A stretch of DNA of 64,000 nucleotides from Sulfurimonas lithotrophica (GCF_009258225.1 NZ_CP043617.1:1488001-1552000), one strand, 5' to 3'; shown: positions 25,652 to 35,963, counted from the stretch's first letter. The notes: generated from the letters alone by a model not told the origin. Numbers and translations are program-made.

Positions 25652-26297
25652 TTTACAAGAGTATGCCCAAGGCAATAAACTTTTTAGATCTTATTTCAAA
25701 AAAAACAAAGAGGCTCTGCTTGACCTTGTAAAAAGCGGCCAGTCTCCTAAAGCACTTTTTATAGGCTGTTCCGATTCAAGGGTTATTCCCGATTTAATGG
25801 TTCAAAGTGAACCGGGTGATTTGTTTGTTATTAGAAATGTCGGTAACTTCGTACCACCTTATAAACCTGATGAAGATTTTCATGCTACAGCTTCTGGAAT
25901 AGAGTACGCAGTCAGCGTATTAAAGGTTGAGGAGATTATCATATGCGGACATACTCACTGTGGTGCATGTGCATCTTTATACCAAGAGATAGAAGACCCG
26001 TCATTGGTTCATACTAAAAAGTGGCTGGAACTTGGGCAAAGTGCAAAAACATCCGCGATTTTAAGCTTAGGTTCCGATGCAAATAAAGAAGAATTACTAA
26101 GGCTTACCGAAAAATTGTCGATTATAAAACAAATAGAAAATATTCTTACATATCCAAATGTCAAAAAAGGTTTTGAAGACGGTAATCTTTCTATACATGG
26201 TTGGTATTATGATATAGAAACAGGCAATATCGACTACTATAATGCCGAAACATATGAGTTTTTGCCTTTAAGAAGTTTGATAGAACGCGATATTTAA
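25644..26297 (+). CDS. Beta-class carbonic anhydrase
   Basis: Zinc enzyme interconverting CO2 and bicarbonate; 217 residues from GTG 25644. Zinc ligands are visible as Cys42 in CSDSR, His103 and Cys106 in HTHCGAC, with Asp44 and Arg46 forming the usual dyad. The length is normal. It would supply bicarbonate to carboxylating enzymes in an autotrophic Campylobacterota. Coupled to the preceding small protein. Confidence 0.94.
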   Translation: MINLQEYAQGNKLFRSYFKKNKEALLDLVKSGQSPKALFIGCSDSRVIPDLMVQSEPGDLFVIRNVGNFVPPYKPDEDFHATASGIEYAVSVLKVEEIIICGHTHCGACASLYQEIEDPSLVHTKKWLELGQSAKTSAILSLGSDANKEELLRLTEKLSIIKQIENILTYPNVKKGFEDGNLSIHGWYYDIETGNIDYYNAETYEFLPLRSLIERDI

Positions 26298-26336
26298 GAT
26301 ATACTAAAAAAATAAAAATTTAATAAGGGTATAGTA

Positions 26337-26882
26337 ATGGCTGAAGAAGAAAATAAAGAAGCACAAGAAGAACAAGGCGAAAAAAAATCTAGTAATATGT
26401 TGATGATAATCATCATTGCGGTTTTGGTCCTTATTATTGTTGTCGGTGCTGTTTTAGCTATAGTTTTAATGAATGGCGATGAAGAAGGGGTTAGTCAAAG
26501 TTCACCTTCTACACAGCAAAGAATTATGCCAAAAAGAACAACTTCGACCGCTTTAGAGGATTCAAGAAGACTTAGTGAAATCGGAATACTGTATCCACTT
26601 GACACTTTTACCGTAAACTTAAAAAGTGACTCTGGTAGAAGATACCTAAAAGCTACTCTTAGTTTAGAACTTAGCGGGGAAGAATTAAGCTTGGAACTAG
26701 ATGCAAAAGCACCTGTTATCAGAGACAGAGTTATAAGAATACTAACATCTAAAACATTAGAAGAGATATCTTCTAAAAAAGGTAAACAAAAAGTATCTGA
26801 TCAAATCATGGATACTTTAAACTCTATCATTACCGACGGTAGCATCCAAGGTATCTATTTTACTGAATTCGTTATTCAGTAA
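26337..26882 (+). CDS. fliL: Flagellar basal-body protein FliL
   Basis: 181 residues: an acidic cytoplasmic N-terminus (1-20), one TM helix (about 22-45), a linker, then the periplasmic FliL domain (90-181; YPLDTFTVNLKSD, RDRVIRILTSKTLEEI, and a TEFVIQ end). FliL surrounds the stator units at the motor. AAGGG precedes the ATG. No other flagellar genes are next to it, as is common for scattered flagellar genes in this phylum. Confidence 0.93.
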   Translation: MAEEENKEAQEEQGEKKSSNMLMIIIIAVLVLIIVVGAVLAIVLMNGDEEGVSQSSPSTQQRIMPKRTTSTALEDSRRLSEIGILYPLDTFTVNLKSDSGRRYLKATLSLELSGEELSLELDAKAPVIRDRVIRILTSKTLEEISSKKGKQKVSDQIMDTLNSIITDGSIQGIYFTEFVIQ

Positions 26883-26883
26883 G

Positions 26884-29256
26884 CTAATTTTTCTCACTAT
26901 CAGTTGATTTGTAAAACTCTTTAACTTTTAGTGAGAGCTCTCTTACTCTTTTAGTAACTAAATCATTCACGTTACTAGCTTTAACCCCTGTTAAAATTTC
27001 AATTCCTTCATCTATAGATTCAACTGCATAGATAGCAAACTTTTTAGCTTTTACGGCTTTTAATACGTCATTTTTTAGCATAAGGTTTTTAACGTTTCTT
27101 TTTGGGATTATAACTGCGTATGACAACCTTGGATTATTTCTCATACATATATCGAAAAACCCTTCTATCTTTTCGTTTACTCCGCCTATAGGCTGGATTT
27201 CTCCAAATTGGTTTACAGAACCAGTGACTGCAATGTTTTGTTTTATTGAAAGTCCTGAGAGTGATGAGAGTATTGCATATAACTCGGTTGAAGATGCACT
27301 GTCACCGTCAATCATTCCATATGATTGCTCAAAAACCAAAGAGGCATTAAGACTTAGAGGTATATCTTTTGCATACTTGTAGCCTAAATATGAAGACAAA
27401 ATCATAACACCTTTGGAATGAATAGGACCTCCTAAATCAACCTTGCGTTCAATATCTATTATCTCACCCTTACCTATTCGTGTCGTAGCTGTTATACGTG
27501 AGGGCGTTCCAAAATTGTGTCCGCCTATAGAGATATAACTTAAAGCATTTATCTGTCCGACCTTATCTCCGCTTAGGTCTATCATAAGAGTACCGTCATC
27601 AATCAAATCGTAAAGTTTTGTTTGTATTCTGTTTTTTCTGTTATTTTGAGCTTTTAGTGCTTTTTCAATATCTTTTTTTTCTATTGCCTCATGGGATAGT
27701 TCTCTTGAATAATAATCAGCCTCTTTTAATATATCCGACAATGTACGAAGATGAGTCGATAGCTTTAAAGAGTTTGAGATATTTCTAGAACTTTGTTCAA
27801 TTACCATTGAAACAGCTTCTGGAGTCAGAGGCAGAAGATTATCCTGTTTAGATATTGTACCTATCATTCTAGCATAGAGTTTAATATTTTTTTCATCCCT
27901 TGGCATCTCATCTTCAAAATCTGCACTTACTTTAAAAAGTTCTTTAAAATCCGGATCATATTGATATAGTAGATAATAAAGCATCCTCTCACCAATCAGT
28001 ACGACTTTTACATCTAAAGGTATAGGTTCTGGTTCAAGAGACGTCGTCGAGATAAAAGAATACTGTTGAGCTAAAGACTCTATTCTAATCTCTTTTGAGC
28101 GAAGTACCCTTTTTAACTCTTCATATGCAAAAGGCTGTGTTAAAAGCTTTCTTGCATCTAGTATAAGATAACCGCCGTTTGCCTTATGAAGAGCACCGGG
28201 TTTTATCATACTAAAGTTCGTAACTAAAGTCCCCACTTGCGATACGTGTTCGATTTTTCCCACTAAATTTTGTTGGGTCGGGTTATCTTCATATATAACA
28301 GGTGCATTTTTATTATCTTCATGTGAGATAAAAAGGTTTACTTCATATTTTTCAAAAGACGGGGTATAAAAGTCTTTCATAAACGGAGGTAAACTCATAT
28401 TTTCGGGTTTTGCCAAAAAATCCTGTATATTATTTATAATATCATTTTGAAGTTCGCTTAGATAATCTACTATTTTTTCATTCTCTTCATATTTATGTTT
28501 AACTTCGTCTATTAAAGACCCGACTGCTTGTTGTGTGACTTTTTTATCATGAGATTTAAGTTCTTTTTGCAGTGATTTATTTAACTGACTTACTTCTCTT
28601 AGTTTCTCTTTTACGATTGCTTCAAACTCGTTCATCCTTTTTTGAATCTCTTTTTTCTTCTTTGCATCTATAGAATTAAACTCTTCGGGAGATAATACTT
28701 TACCTCCAACTATAGGTACAAAAGTTACACGACTTGCATTTGAAGCATTCATGGAGACTTCATACTCTTTTGCCTTGTTTTGCAGGTACATAAATATATC
28801 TGATTGCATATTTACATACTTTTTATTTATGGCTTCAATTTCGTTTCTGTATTCGTTAGAGTCAAATGTCGAAGGTAAGATTGTTTTGATTAAACCTATC
28901 AACTCATCAATATCATTTTTAAATTCTTGGGCTTTTCCTGCTTTTAGTTTAATAATTATCGGCTTTTGGTAGTTTTTAAAATTATTTACATAACACCAGT
29001 CACTTATATTATTTTCTTTTTTGGATTTTTTTTCTAAGAAATTTATAACTGCTGAGTGTTTTCCACTACCGGATGCACCCATTACAAAGATATTGTAGCC
29101 TTCTTGCTGTATGTGTGTACCAAACTTTACGGCTTCTATTGCATTCTTTTGACCAATGGGTTGCTTTAAAAGTTTTAAATCATTTGTAGTTTCAAAGTCA
29201 AATATTGAAATATCACATTCGTTGTAAAGTTGTTTAACATCGAGAGAGTTAATCAT
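26884..29256 (-). CDS. Lon-like ATP-dependent protease (LonB/YcbZ type)
   Basis: 790-residue AAA+ serine protease related to YcbZ. The Walker A GASGSGKHSAV is near residue 59, followed by a long helical insert (150-290) and the rest of the AAA module, where GGYLILDARKLL fits Walker B. The C-terminal Lon protease domain (about 565-770) has the Ser-Lys dyad in GDSASSTE and GVNEKIEGFFD. There is no N-terminal LON substrate domain and no membrane helix. It converges on fliL, with stops 1 nt apart. Confidence 0.9.
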   Translation of the reverse strand: MINSLDVKQLYNECDISIFDFETTNDLKLLKQPIGQKNAIEAVKFGTHIQQEGYNIFVMGASGSGKHSAVINFLEKKSKKENNISDWCYVNNFKNYQKPIIIKLKAGKAQEFKNDIDELIGLIKTILPSTFDSNEYRNEIEAINKKYVNMQSDIFMYLQNKAKEYEVSMNASNASRVTFVPIVGGKVLSPEEFNSIDAKKKKEIQKRMNEFEAIVKEKLREVSQLNKSLQKELKSHDKKVTQQAVGSLIDEVKHKYEENEKIVDYLSELQNDIINNIQDFLAKPENMSLPPFMKDFYTPSFEKYEVNLFISHEDNKNAPVIYEDNPTQQNLVGKIEHVSQVGTLVTNFSMIKPGALHKANGGYLILDARKLLTQPFAYEELKRVLRSKEIRIESLAQQYSFISTTSLEPEPIPLDVKVVLIGERMLYYLLYQYDPDFKELFKVSADFEDEMPRDEKNIKLYARMIGTISKQDNLLPLTPEAVSMVIEQSSRNISNSLKLSTHLRTLSDILKEADYYSRELSHEAIEKKDIEKALKAQNNRKNRIQTKLYDLIDDGTLMIDLSGDKVGQINALSYISIGGHNFGTPSRITATTRIGKGEIIDIERKVDLGGPIHSKGVMILSSYLGYKYAKDIPLSLNASLVFEQSYGMIDGDSASSTELYAILSSLSGLSIKQNIAVTGSVNQFGEIQPIGGVNEKIEGFFDICMRNNPRLSYAVIIPKRNVKNLMLKNDVLKAVKAKKFAIYAVESIDEGIEILTGVKASNVNDLVTKRVRELSLKVKEFYKSTDSEKN

Positions 29257-29344
29257 ATGCGTCCCTTTTAGTTATAGTACGTTAGTGTAGATTATACAGA
29301 TAATTTTCAAGATTTCACTTAAATAAAAAAAATAGTTATGTCGC

Positions 29345-29350
29345 TATAAT
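29345..29350 (+). promoter_or_regulatory. -10 element of acpS
   Basis: TATAAT 28 nt upstream of the acpS ATG in the divergent gap with the Lon-like gene. Confidence 0.4.
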
Positions 29351-29378
29351 ATCAATAATATTTGAAATAGGTTTACAA

Positions 29379-29732
29379 ATGATAGGTATAGACTTAATCA
29401 AGACATCCAGAATGAAGCGTCTAATGGAGCGTTTTGAAGATAAAGCACTTCAAAAATTTTTAAATGAAGATGAAATACTACTTGTTAAAAACTATAAAAC
29501 TGCAGCCGGTTTTTGGGCTGTTAAAGAAGCTGTATCAAAAGCTTTGGGAACCGGAATAGGAAGTGAGTGTGCATTTAGCGATATTATAATTTCTAAAACA
29601 TCTAAGGGCTCACCTGAGATAAAATTATCCGAAAAAATTATTGAGAATTTTAATATAAAAGATAGTAGTGTATCAATTACACATGATGGGGAGTATGCTA
29701 TAGCCGTAGCAGCTATAGAGACTAAGTCTTAA
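29379..29732 (+). CDS. acpS: Holo-[acyl-carrier-protein] synthase
   Basis: 117-residue transferase that attaches 4'-phosphopantetheine from CoA to acyl carrier protein. It has the N-terminal GIDLIKTSRM, the central FWAVKEAVSKALGTG (metal-binding Glu and catalytic Lys) and the C-terminal SITHDGEYAIAVA. The standard short AcpS length is kept. Its stop abuts that of thiS. Confidence 0.94.
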   Translation: MIGIDLIKTSRMKRLMERFEDKALQKFLNEDEILLVKNYKTAAGFWAVKEAVSKALGTGIGSECAFSDIIISKTSKGSPEIKLSEKIIENFNIKDSSVSITHDGEYAIAVAAIETKS

Positions 29733-29933
29733 TCAGCCTCCGCCGACAAAGTCTAAAAGCTCTAACTTATCACCGTCATTTGGTTTAAACTCAGACCATT
29801 TGTCTTGTTTGACAATCTCCATATTAACAGCAGCAGCCATAACTTTACCGTCTAAATCTAACTCTTTTAGTATCTCTTGAAGTGTCTTAGAGCTTTCAAA
29901 GTCCCTAGTTTCACCGTTAATTATTAGTTTCAT
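29733..29933 (-). CDS. thiS: Sulfur carrier protein ThiS
   Basis: 66-residue ubiquitin-fold protein whose C-terminal Gly (VGGG end) is adenylated and thiocarboxylated to donate sulfur for thiamine thiazole synthesis. It begins MKLIINGETRDF and has the TLQEIL helix and NGDKLELLDFVGGG. No other thi gene is in the window. Confidence 0.92.
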   Translation of the reverse strand: MKLIINGETRDFESSKTLQEILKELDLDGKVMAAAVNMEIVKQDKWSEFKPNDGDKLELLDFVGGG

Positions 29934-29995
29934 AGTTTTTCTTTTTCTAATTTTTACGAATTTTATCCAAAGATTATTAAAAAAGATTTACTTTT

Positions 29996-30592
29996 TTAAT
30001 CCTCTTTTTTTATATCAGGAAAGTTATCTACCATCTCATCATAAGATTTATTCGTTTTTAAAGCGTGCACAACTTCTTTTATAGGTGCTGAATATATCTC
30101 TTCTAAATCAAACTCATTTTCTTCAAGCTCAAAAGCAAGCTTTTCTACAGGTGGCATAAACTGTGCATCTACACCATCTTTATTGCCTCTTGCATCTATT
30201 CTATACCAACCATACTCTTTTAAATATATAGCATTGAGTCCATGAAGACAATACACATCCTCTTGATATTCACTGCATGAGAGTCTCTGGTAACAAAAAC
30301 CTGCGGGGATATTGTTTGCACGTAAAAGTGCAGCAAGCAGAATACTTTTAGAGTAACACCAACCTGTTGAATGTTTTAGAACTTCACTAGCTTTTAGTGT
30401 AGTAATATCATCTTTATGATCACCGCTATGATTAATATTGTCTCTAACATACATAAAGCAGTGTCTGGCTATATCTTCATCACTCTTAGCACCGCGAGAA
30501 AGTGACTCTGCAAGTGCTTTAACTGCAGGGGATGAAAAATCAATAAGCGAATCTTCTTGAAGGAATATGTTAAGGTCTTGTGTTGTATCCAT
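29996..30592 (-). CDS. Transglutaminase-like cysteine protease-fold protein
   Basis: 198-residue cytoplasmic protein of the transglutaminase-like superfamily. A catalytic triad is visible: Cys in GWCYSKSILLAALLR, His in HGLNAIYL and Asp in RIDARGN. The substrate is unknown; members may act as peptidases. AAAGGAG precedes the ATG. It may be transcribed with the downstream small membrane gene. Confidence 0.82.
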   Translation of the reverse strand: MDTTQDLNIFLQEDSLIDFSSPAVKALAESLSRGAKSDEDIARHCFMYVRDNINHSGDHKDDITTLKASEVLKHSTGWCYSKSILLAALLRANNIPAGFCYQRLSCSEYQEDVYCLHGLNAIYLKEYGWYRIDARGNKDGVDAQFMPPVEKLAFELEENEFDLEEIYSAPIKEVVHALKTNKSYDEMVDNFPDIKKED

Positions 30593-30633
30593 TAATACTC
30601 CTTTATAAATAAATATTTAGAAGTATATCTAAA

Positions 30634-30888
30634 CTATTTGTTTGTTAAATCTTCTAAAAGCTTAGTTTGTTTTTTTGCTTCATCTAGTCTTTTACGGTTA
30701 ATTACAAATGCATCTAAAGCCAAAATCATAAAAAGTGAAAAAAATATAAAACATACAGAGAAAAAAACAGAGGTAAAAAAGCCCATAAACAAAAAGGACT
30801 TAAAAGTTATAAGAGCGCCAAAAAGGACAACAGCCCATGACGCTCCAAGCAAAAAACTCACAATTCTATGAAAGGTAGCTTCTTGCAT
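30634..30888 (-). CDS. Small two-TM membrane protein
   Basis: 84-residue protein with two hydrophobic helices (about 8-30 and 35-63) and a basic C-terminal tail (NRKRLDEAKKQTKLLED). Unrecognised. It follows atpB by 15 nt on the same strand and so may be part of the atpB transcript. Confidence 0.68.
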   Translation of the reverse strand: MQEATFHRIVSFLLGASWAVVLFGALITFKSFLFMGFFTSVFFSVCFIFFSLFMILALDAFVINRKRLDEAKKQTKLLEDLTNK

Positions 30889-30903
30889 AATTATGTGGGA
30901 GTA

Positions 30904-31578
30904 TTAGTGGTCTTCCATTACTACTGCACCGGTTAGGTACACGTAAGTCAACATCATAAAAATGAAAGCTTGTAAGAAAGCCATGAAAGTTAATAACGCA
31001 AACGGAATCATCGGTAGTATCCAAGGAGCAAGCATTAAGATTACCATCAAGAACATATCGTCACCTTTTACGTTTCCGAATAAACGGAAAGATAAAGAAA
31101 CTAATCTTGAGAAGTGAGATACGATTTCAATCGGGAACATTAACCAGTATAACCACCAAACCGGACCTAAAAAGTGCTTGAAATATTTGATAACACCGTT
31201 ACGACGGATACCTTCAAAATTGTAGTAAACAAATACAGCTAAAGCCAACGTAAATGCAAACTCTAAAAATGCAGTCGGTGCTTCAAAACCCGGAACAACA
31301 CCGATTAAGTTGGCAATACCTACAAATAAACCGATAGTAGCTACAAGAGGAAGATAACGACGAGCTTCATCTTTACCCATAGTATCAGTTCCCATTTTAA
31401 GAACACCGGAAATATATGCTTCCATAACGTTTTGAGTCCCTGTCGGAACTAGTTTTAAATTGCTCATAGCCATTTTTGCTAAGATTATAGCAATACCTGC
31501 CGCTAGTAGCATATGCGTTGTATATATAAACTCTTTAGAGTGTGATACAAGCCCGAAAAAAGTAAACAATTCACCCAT
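30904..31578 (-). CDS. atpB: ATP synthase F0 subunit a
   Basis: 224-residue integral membrane subunit that forms the proton half-channels with the c ring. Multiple helices are present; the essential stator Arg lies in [16 protein letters not shown], and [19 protein letters not shown] is the typical last channel helix. It is separate from the other atp genes, as usual in Campylobacterota. Confidence 0.95.
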   Translation of the reverse strand: MGELFTFFGLVSHSKEFIYTTHMLLAAGIAIILAKMAMSNLKLVPTGTQNVMEAYISGVLKMGTDTMGKDEARRYLPLVATIGLFVGIANLIGVVPGFEAPTAFLEFAFTLALAVFVYYNFEGIRRNGVIKYFKHFLGPVWWLYWLMFPIEIVSHFSRLVSLSFRLFGNVKGDDMFLMVILMLAPWILPMIPFALLTFMAFLQAFIFMMLTYVYLTGAVVMEDH

Positions 31579-31639
31579 TAATATAAACTCCCAGTTTAAA
31601 AATTACCGCAATTATAATCAACCTTGCATTAAATTATTA

Positions 31640-34600
31640 TTAGATGGGGTCTTTTATTTTATAAAGCACGGCATAAAGTAACGGTATATAAACTAAATTT
31701 AGCAACGTAGCCCAAGCAATACCATAACCTAAAGATACTGCCATAGGTTGAAGTATCATAGCTTGACCCGAAGCAAAAAATATCAGTGTCGAGAGTCCAA
31801 GCACGGTTGTAATAGATGTTAATAAAATAGGACGCAAGCGAGTAAGAGCTCTTTTCATCAACTCTTCTGTATTTTTTGCATCTTTAATAAAACTAACCAT
31901 TATGAGACCGTCATTTACAACAACTCCCGCAAGTCCGACTATACCTACAAGTCCCGGCATAGTAAGATTTAAGCCCATAATTAGATGACCCAAAAATACT
32001 CCAAATAATACAAGAGGAATCGTACTAATAACTATCAACGATTTTTTGATAGAATCAAATAACCATACAAGAGTTATAAAGATTAAAAAGATAGCTATCA
32101 CGGCAGCTTGCGTCATCTCTCTCATATTTTTGGCATTTTCTTTTTCTTCACCTTTAATATCTATTTTAAAACCGTCACTTTCGAGCTTTTTAAATGCCCC
32201 TTGAAGCCTTGCTATGACCTCGGATGAAGTTATAATTTTTTTATCTATAGATGCAAACACACTTCTTATACGTACACCGTCTTCTTTTTTAAGATCGACA
32301 AAACCTTGCTGATAAACATAATCACAAACATCTTTTAGTGCTACAAACTGATTTGTATTTGGAACTTGTAACTCTACCGTATCTATGGATGAAATAAGTT
32401 CATTCATCTTACTTTCTATCTTCATACGGATTAATCCCGAATCGTTAAAGAGTTTTCCGTACTCACCTTTTAGATAATATGAACGCAGTTCTGAAGATAC
32501 CAACTGTTCATTAAAACCTAACTCTTGTCCATATTCGTTAACACGGAGTTTTAGTTCCATCTCACCTATATTTGCATCGTTTGCTATATTGGATATACCT
32601 TTTATTTTTTTAAGTTCCCCTTCTAAATAACTTATAGCACTCATAATATCATGATTTGTTTTTGAGCTTAAACTTACTTCAAAATCATTTGCTACAACAC
32701 CTGCCCCAGGTACTTTTACAACCAACTCTTCAAACAATAGTTTATCACCAACTTTTTTCTTTTTAAGAGGTTCAACAACTTTTTTCAAATCTTCTGCTAT
32801 ATCTACTGCATACTTTTTTCTTATCAAAACATCAGGGTCATACTCAACTGATAAATACGGACTTATATACGTATCAAAAACATTTTCAGGCGCTTTTTCA
32901 TGTAAATCTATAAAAATATGAAACATATTTTCGCCGGTTATAGCTCTGTTTTGTGCATCCATCTTAAAACCTATAACACCCGTTACAGAAGACATATCGT
33001 CTTTTGACATATTAGCAAGTATTTTTTTCTCTATTTCACTTACTATTTTTTCAGTATCTTCTAAATCATTGTTTACGTTTACCTTACCATAGACATATAT
33101 CTGCGTGTTATCAAAATCAGGAAACATTTGAAATTTTGAATTTTTTATAAGAACAACCGTTAAAAGCAAAATGCTTGAAACAATTACAATCAAAGAGATA
33201 ATCTTTCTTTTAAATACAAAATGAAGTGTATTGTTATGCCATAAATAAAGCTTATCCCATAATGCTTTTGTGTAATCACGTGATTTTTTTACACGTAAAA
33301 AGTCATGTGCATGAAGCGGTAAAAAATAAAATGCTTCAAGTAAAGACGATAACAAAAGTACGGTAATCATTATAGGGATTATTTTTATAAACATCCCCAT
33401 CTCACCGCTTAAAAGAAGCATAGGTAAAAATGCAAAAACAGTTGTCAGTGTAGCTGCTAAAACCGCCGGAAACATCTCACTCGCACCTCTTATTACCGCT
33501 TCACGCCTATCAAGACCTTCTTCAAGGTATCTGTAGATATTTTCTGCAACAACTATAGCCTCATCCACAAGCATACCGAGTGCTATTAATGCACCAAGAA
33601 GTGAGAGCATATTTATAGAATCACCAAGTAATTCAGTAGCTATTAGACCTATCATAAAACTAACGGGAATACCTATGGCAACAACAAGGGCAATCCCGCG
33701 TTCTACAAATATAAGCATCGCAGTAAATACAAGCATCAAACCAAAGGCAATGTTTGAGAAAACTACGTTTAGACGATTTTTAATCCATGTAGAGGTATCT
33801 GTGTAGATATCATAAGATATACCTGCGTTTTCTTTCTCACTTGTTTTTAAAATTTCGCGTATTTGTTTTACAAGTTCTATAGCATTACCGCTCTCACTTT
33901 TTGTTACATTTATAGATACGTTTCTTACACCGTTATAGTGGGAGAGTTCACTCTCATCACTTAGCTCAAAACTAACATCCGCAATATCACCGATTTTTAC
34001 TTTAACACCACCGACTCCGATTATCGTATCTTCTATTTCTTCTTTAGTTTTTTCGCCGTTGTAAGTAGATATGTAAAGATGTGAGCCTTTTTCATTAATG
34101 GTACCTATAGGAAAAATAGAACTGATATTTTTTATAGCAGACACTACTAATGCAGGTTGAAGATCATTTGCAATAATTTTTTTATTGTTTAATCTTACTA
34201 CCACTTCTTCATCTGCATCACCGCGAATAGTAATGTCGCTTAAATCTTTTAAAGAACTCAACTTGCCTTTTAAGTCATCAGCCCTTGCTAAAAGTTCCTT
34301 TTTATCCACATCTCCTGAGAGTGCTATTAAAACAAGGGGAAAACTATGCACCAATATTTTAGCAACAGGTTCAGACATATCGGAGGGCAAATCTTTTCTA
34401 ACTGCACTTACAATATCTTTTACGTCATTTAAAACTAAAATATTATCTGAGTTTGGTTTTATATCTACACTTATAGAAAACGAACCGTTTTTTATAGTAG
34501 TCTCAACAGTTTCAAGTTCATCTACATTTTGCAAATCGTCTTCTATGGTTTTTACAACCATTTTATCAAGTACGTCCGCACTTGTACCGACATAACCGCC

Positions 34601-34750
34601 CGTTATGACTATTTTATCCATATTCATAGGCGGGAATATCTCTTTTGGTATATTTAGATACGAAAAAATCGAAAGTATTAAAATAAAAGATAAAAATATA
34701 TGATTTAATCTCGGTTTGTCAATAGCAAATTCTATAAAACTTCTTATCAT
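31640..34750 (-). CDS. RND-family efflux transporter
   Basis: Full-length (1036 residues) RND pump with two six-helix blocks and two large periplasmic loops. Block one has LVDEAIVVAENIYR, with a single Asp followed by Glu where drug pumps have Asp-Asp; block two has GVVVNDGLIMVSFIKD, where the relay Lys is not obvious. These differences place it in a divergent RND branch rather than with AcrB or CusA, and the energy-coupling residues may differ. No adaptor or outer-membrane gene is adjacent. It lies 11 nt after an FtsL-like gene, in the position where division genes usually continue. Confidence 0.9.
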   Translation of the reverse strand: MIRSFIEFAIDKPRLNHIFLSFILILSIFSYLNIPKEIFPPMNMDKIVITGGYVGTSADVLDKMVVKTIEDDLQNVDELETVETTIKNGSFSISVDIKPNSDNILVLNDVKDIVSAVRKDLPSDMSEPVAKILVHSFPLVLIALSGDVDKKELLARADDLKGKLSSLKDLSDITIRGDADEEVVVRLNNKKIIANDLQPALVVSAIKNISSIFPIGTINEKGSHLYISTYNGEKTKEEIEDTIIGVGGVKVKIGDIADVSFELSDESELSHYNGVRNVSINVTKSESGNAIELVKQIREILKTSEKENAGISYDIYTDTSTWIKNRLNVVFSNIAFGLMLVFTAMLIFVERGIALVVAIGIPVSFMIGLIATELLGDSINMLSLLGALIALGMLVDEAIVVAENIYRYLEEGLDRREAVIRGASEMFPAVLAATLTTVFAFLPMLLLSGEMGMFIKIIPIMITVLLLSSLLEAFYFLPLHAHDFLRVKKSRDYTKALWDKLYLWHNNTLHFVFKRKIISLIVIVSSILLLTVVLIKNSKFQMFPDFDNTQIYVYGKVNVNNDLEDTEKIVSEIEKKILANMSKDDMSSVTGVIGFKMDAQNRAITGENMFHIFIDLHEKAPENVFDTYISPYLSVEYDPDVLIRKKYAVDIAEDLKKVVEPLKKKKVGDKLLFEELVVKVPGAGVVANDFEVSLSSKTNHDIMSAISYLEGELKKIKGISNIANDANIGEMELKLRVNEYGQELGFNEQLVSSELRSYYLKGEYGKLFNDSGLIRMKIESKMNELISSIDTVELQVPNTNQFVALKDVCDYVYQQGFVDLKKEDGVRIRSVFASIDKKIITSSEVIARLQGAFKKLESDGFKIDIKGEEKENAKNMREMTQAAVIAIFLIFITLVWLFDSIKKSLIVISTIPLVLFGVFLGHLIMGLNLTMPGLVGIVGLAGVVVNDGLIMVSFIKDAKNTEELMKRALTRLRPILLTSITTVLGLSTLIFFASGQAMILQPMAVSLGYGIAWATLLNLVYIPLLYAVLYKIKDPI

Positions 34751-34761
34751 TATCTAAACCT

Positions 34762-35040
34762 TTAAAAAATCGTATCTATTACTTGGTTTTTATACTTTAT
34801 CTCTTCAACGGAAGCACCTATCACTTTATTTTCCTCTTTTAGGGTGTCATATTCTGCTTTTAGCTTTGATATCTCTCTGCTTTTAAAGTATATTTGTTGG
34901 GTTATATATATTTTTGGAAATAAAATTATCAAGGTAAAAACAAGTATGATTATCGTATAAAAAAGATAACTCACATCTAGTTTTTTTAAAGGTGCAAGTA
35001 CTTTACCTACTTCATCTAAGAGTAAATCTTTTGAACTCAT
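34762..35040 (-). CDS. FtsL-like division protein
   Basis: 92-residue bitopic protein: cytoplasmic N-terminus, one TM helix (about 24-46), then a periplasmic coiled coil (SREISKLKAEYDTLKEENKV). Size, topology and position directly after rsmH match FtsL of the divisome FtsQLB complex. Sequence conservation in FtsL is low, so the call rests mainly on context. The start overlaps the rsmH stop by 4 nt. Confidence 0.72.
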   Translation of the reverse strand: MSSKDLLLDEVGKVLAPLKKLDVSYLFYTIIILVFTLIILFPKIYITQQIYFKSREISKLKAEYDTLKEENKVIGASVEEIKYKNQVIDTIF

Positions 35041-35963
35041 TTTATATCCATTTGAAAAACCCTAAGTTTAGCACTACGGCTTCTAGGGTTTTGTTTTAGT
35101 TCGTCTTCTGCGGCAGTTATAGGTTTTTTAGTCAAAATTTTACCTAGTGCATGGTTATTCCCACAGGTGCACCTCATAGCTTGTGGGTCACAGATGCAAG
35201 ACTTTGCCCAAGTTGCAAAAGTTTGTTTAACTATTCTATCTTCTAGTGAATGAAACGATATTATTGCTATTTTTGCATTTGGAAGCCTTGCTTCTTTTAT
35301 AGTGTCTAATAAAGCTTTTAACTCCCCGAGTTCATCATTAACTTCTATACGTATAGCCTGCATCAAAAGTGTAGCAGGATGTATTTTTTTTCCGCGAGGC
35401 ATAAAAGGCTTTACACATTCACTAAGCTCTTTTGCAGAGTTAAACGGTCTATTTTTTACAATAACATCTGCTATTTTTTTATAGTTTCTAAGTTCTCCGT
35501 ATTCACGCAGTATATTTTCAAGCTCAAATTTTGAATAGTTGTTGACAACTTCACCGGCACTTAGCGGTGCATCTTTATCCATACGCATATCAAGGTTGTC
35601 GCTCTCGTATGAAAAACCTCTCTCTTTTTGGTCAAGCTGAAGTGAACTTACTCCGATATCCGCCAATACCAATTTTATATTTTCAATATCGTACTCTTTT
35701 ACAATATCTTTTATAATATTTGAAAAACGACCTTTTTTAATATCAACCCTGTCTTTAAAAGGTTCTAATCTATTTGTAGAGAATTCAATCGCGGTAGCAT
35801 CTTGGTCTATTCCGATCAGTCTTACGTTTGGATTATCTTCAAGCATCATAGACGAGTGTCCGCCGTAACCCATTGTACAATCCACAATTATACCTTTACC
35901 TATATTTTTTGCTACATCTAATACTTCTCTATATAAAACTGGAATATGCGGAATTTCTGACAC
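35037..35963 (-). CDS. rsmH: 16S rRNA (cytosine(1402)-N4)-methyltransferase
   Basis: SAM-dependent methyltransferase (MraW) of 308 residues. Starts with HIPVLYREVLD, then DCTMGYGGHS (SAM motif I), ADIGVSSLQLDQKERGFSY, and a C-terminal SFHSLEDRIVKQTF. GTG start at 35963. First gene of an rsmH-ftsL-RND run. Confidence 0.96.
   Translation of the reverse strand: MSEIPHIPVLYREVLDVAKNIGKGIIVDCTMGYGGHSSMMLEDNPNVRLIGIDQDATAIEFSTNRLEPFKDRVDIKKGRFSNIIKDIVKEYDIENIKLVLADIGVSSLQLDQKERGFSYESDNLDMRMDKDAPLSAGEVVNNYSKFELENILREYGELRNYKKIADVIVKNRPFNSAKELSECVKPFMPRGKKIHPATLLMQAIRIEVNDELGELKALLDTIKEARLPNAKIAIISFHSLEDRIVKQTFATWAKSCICDPQAMRCTCGNNHALGKILTKKPITAAEDELKQNPRSRSAKLRVFQMDIK

Noticed and set aside
29697-29732. 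AGACTaAGTCT palindrome at the acpS stop as terminator
   Set aside because: Five base pairs with a one-base centre cannot form a stable hairpin.
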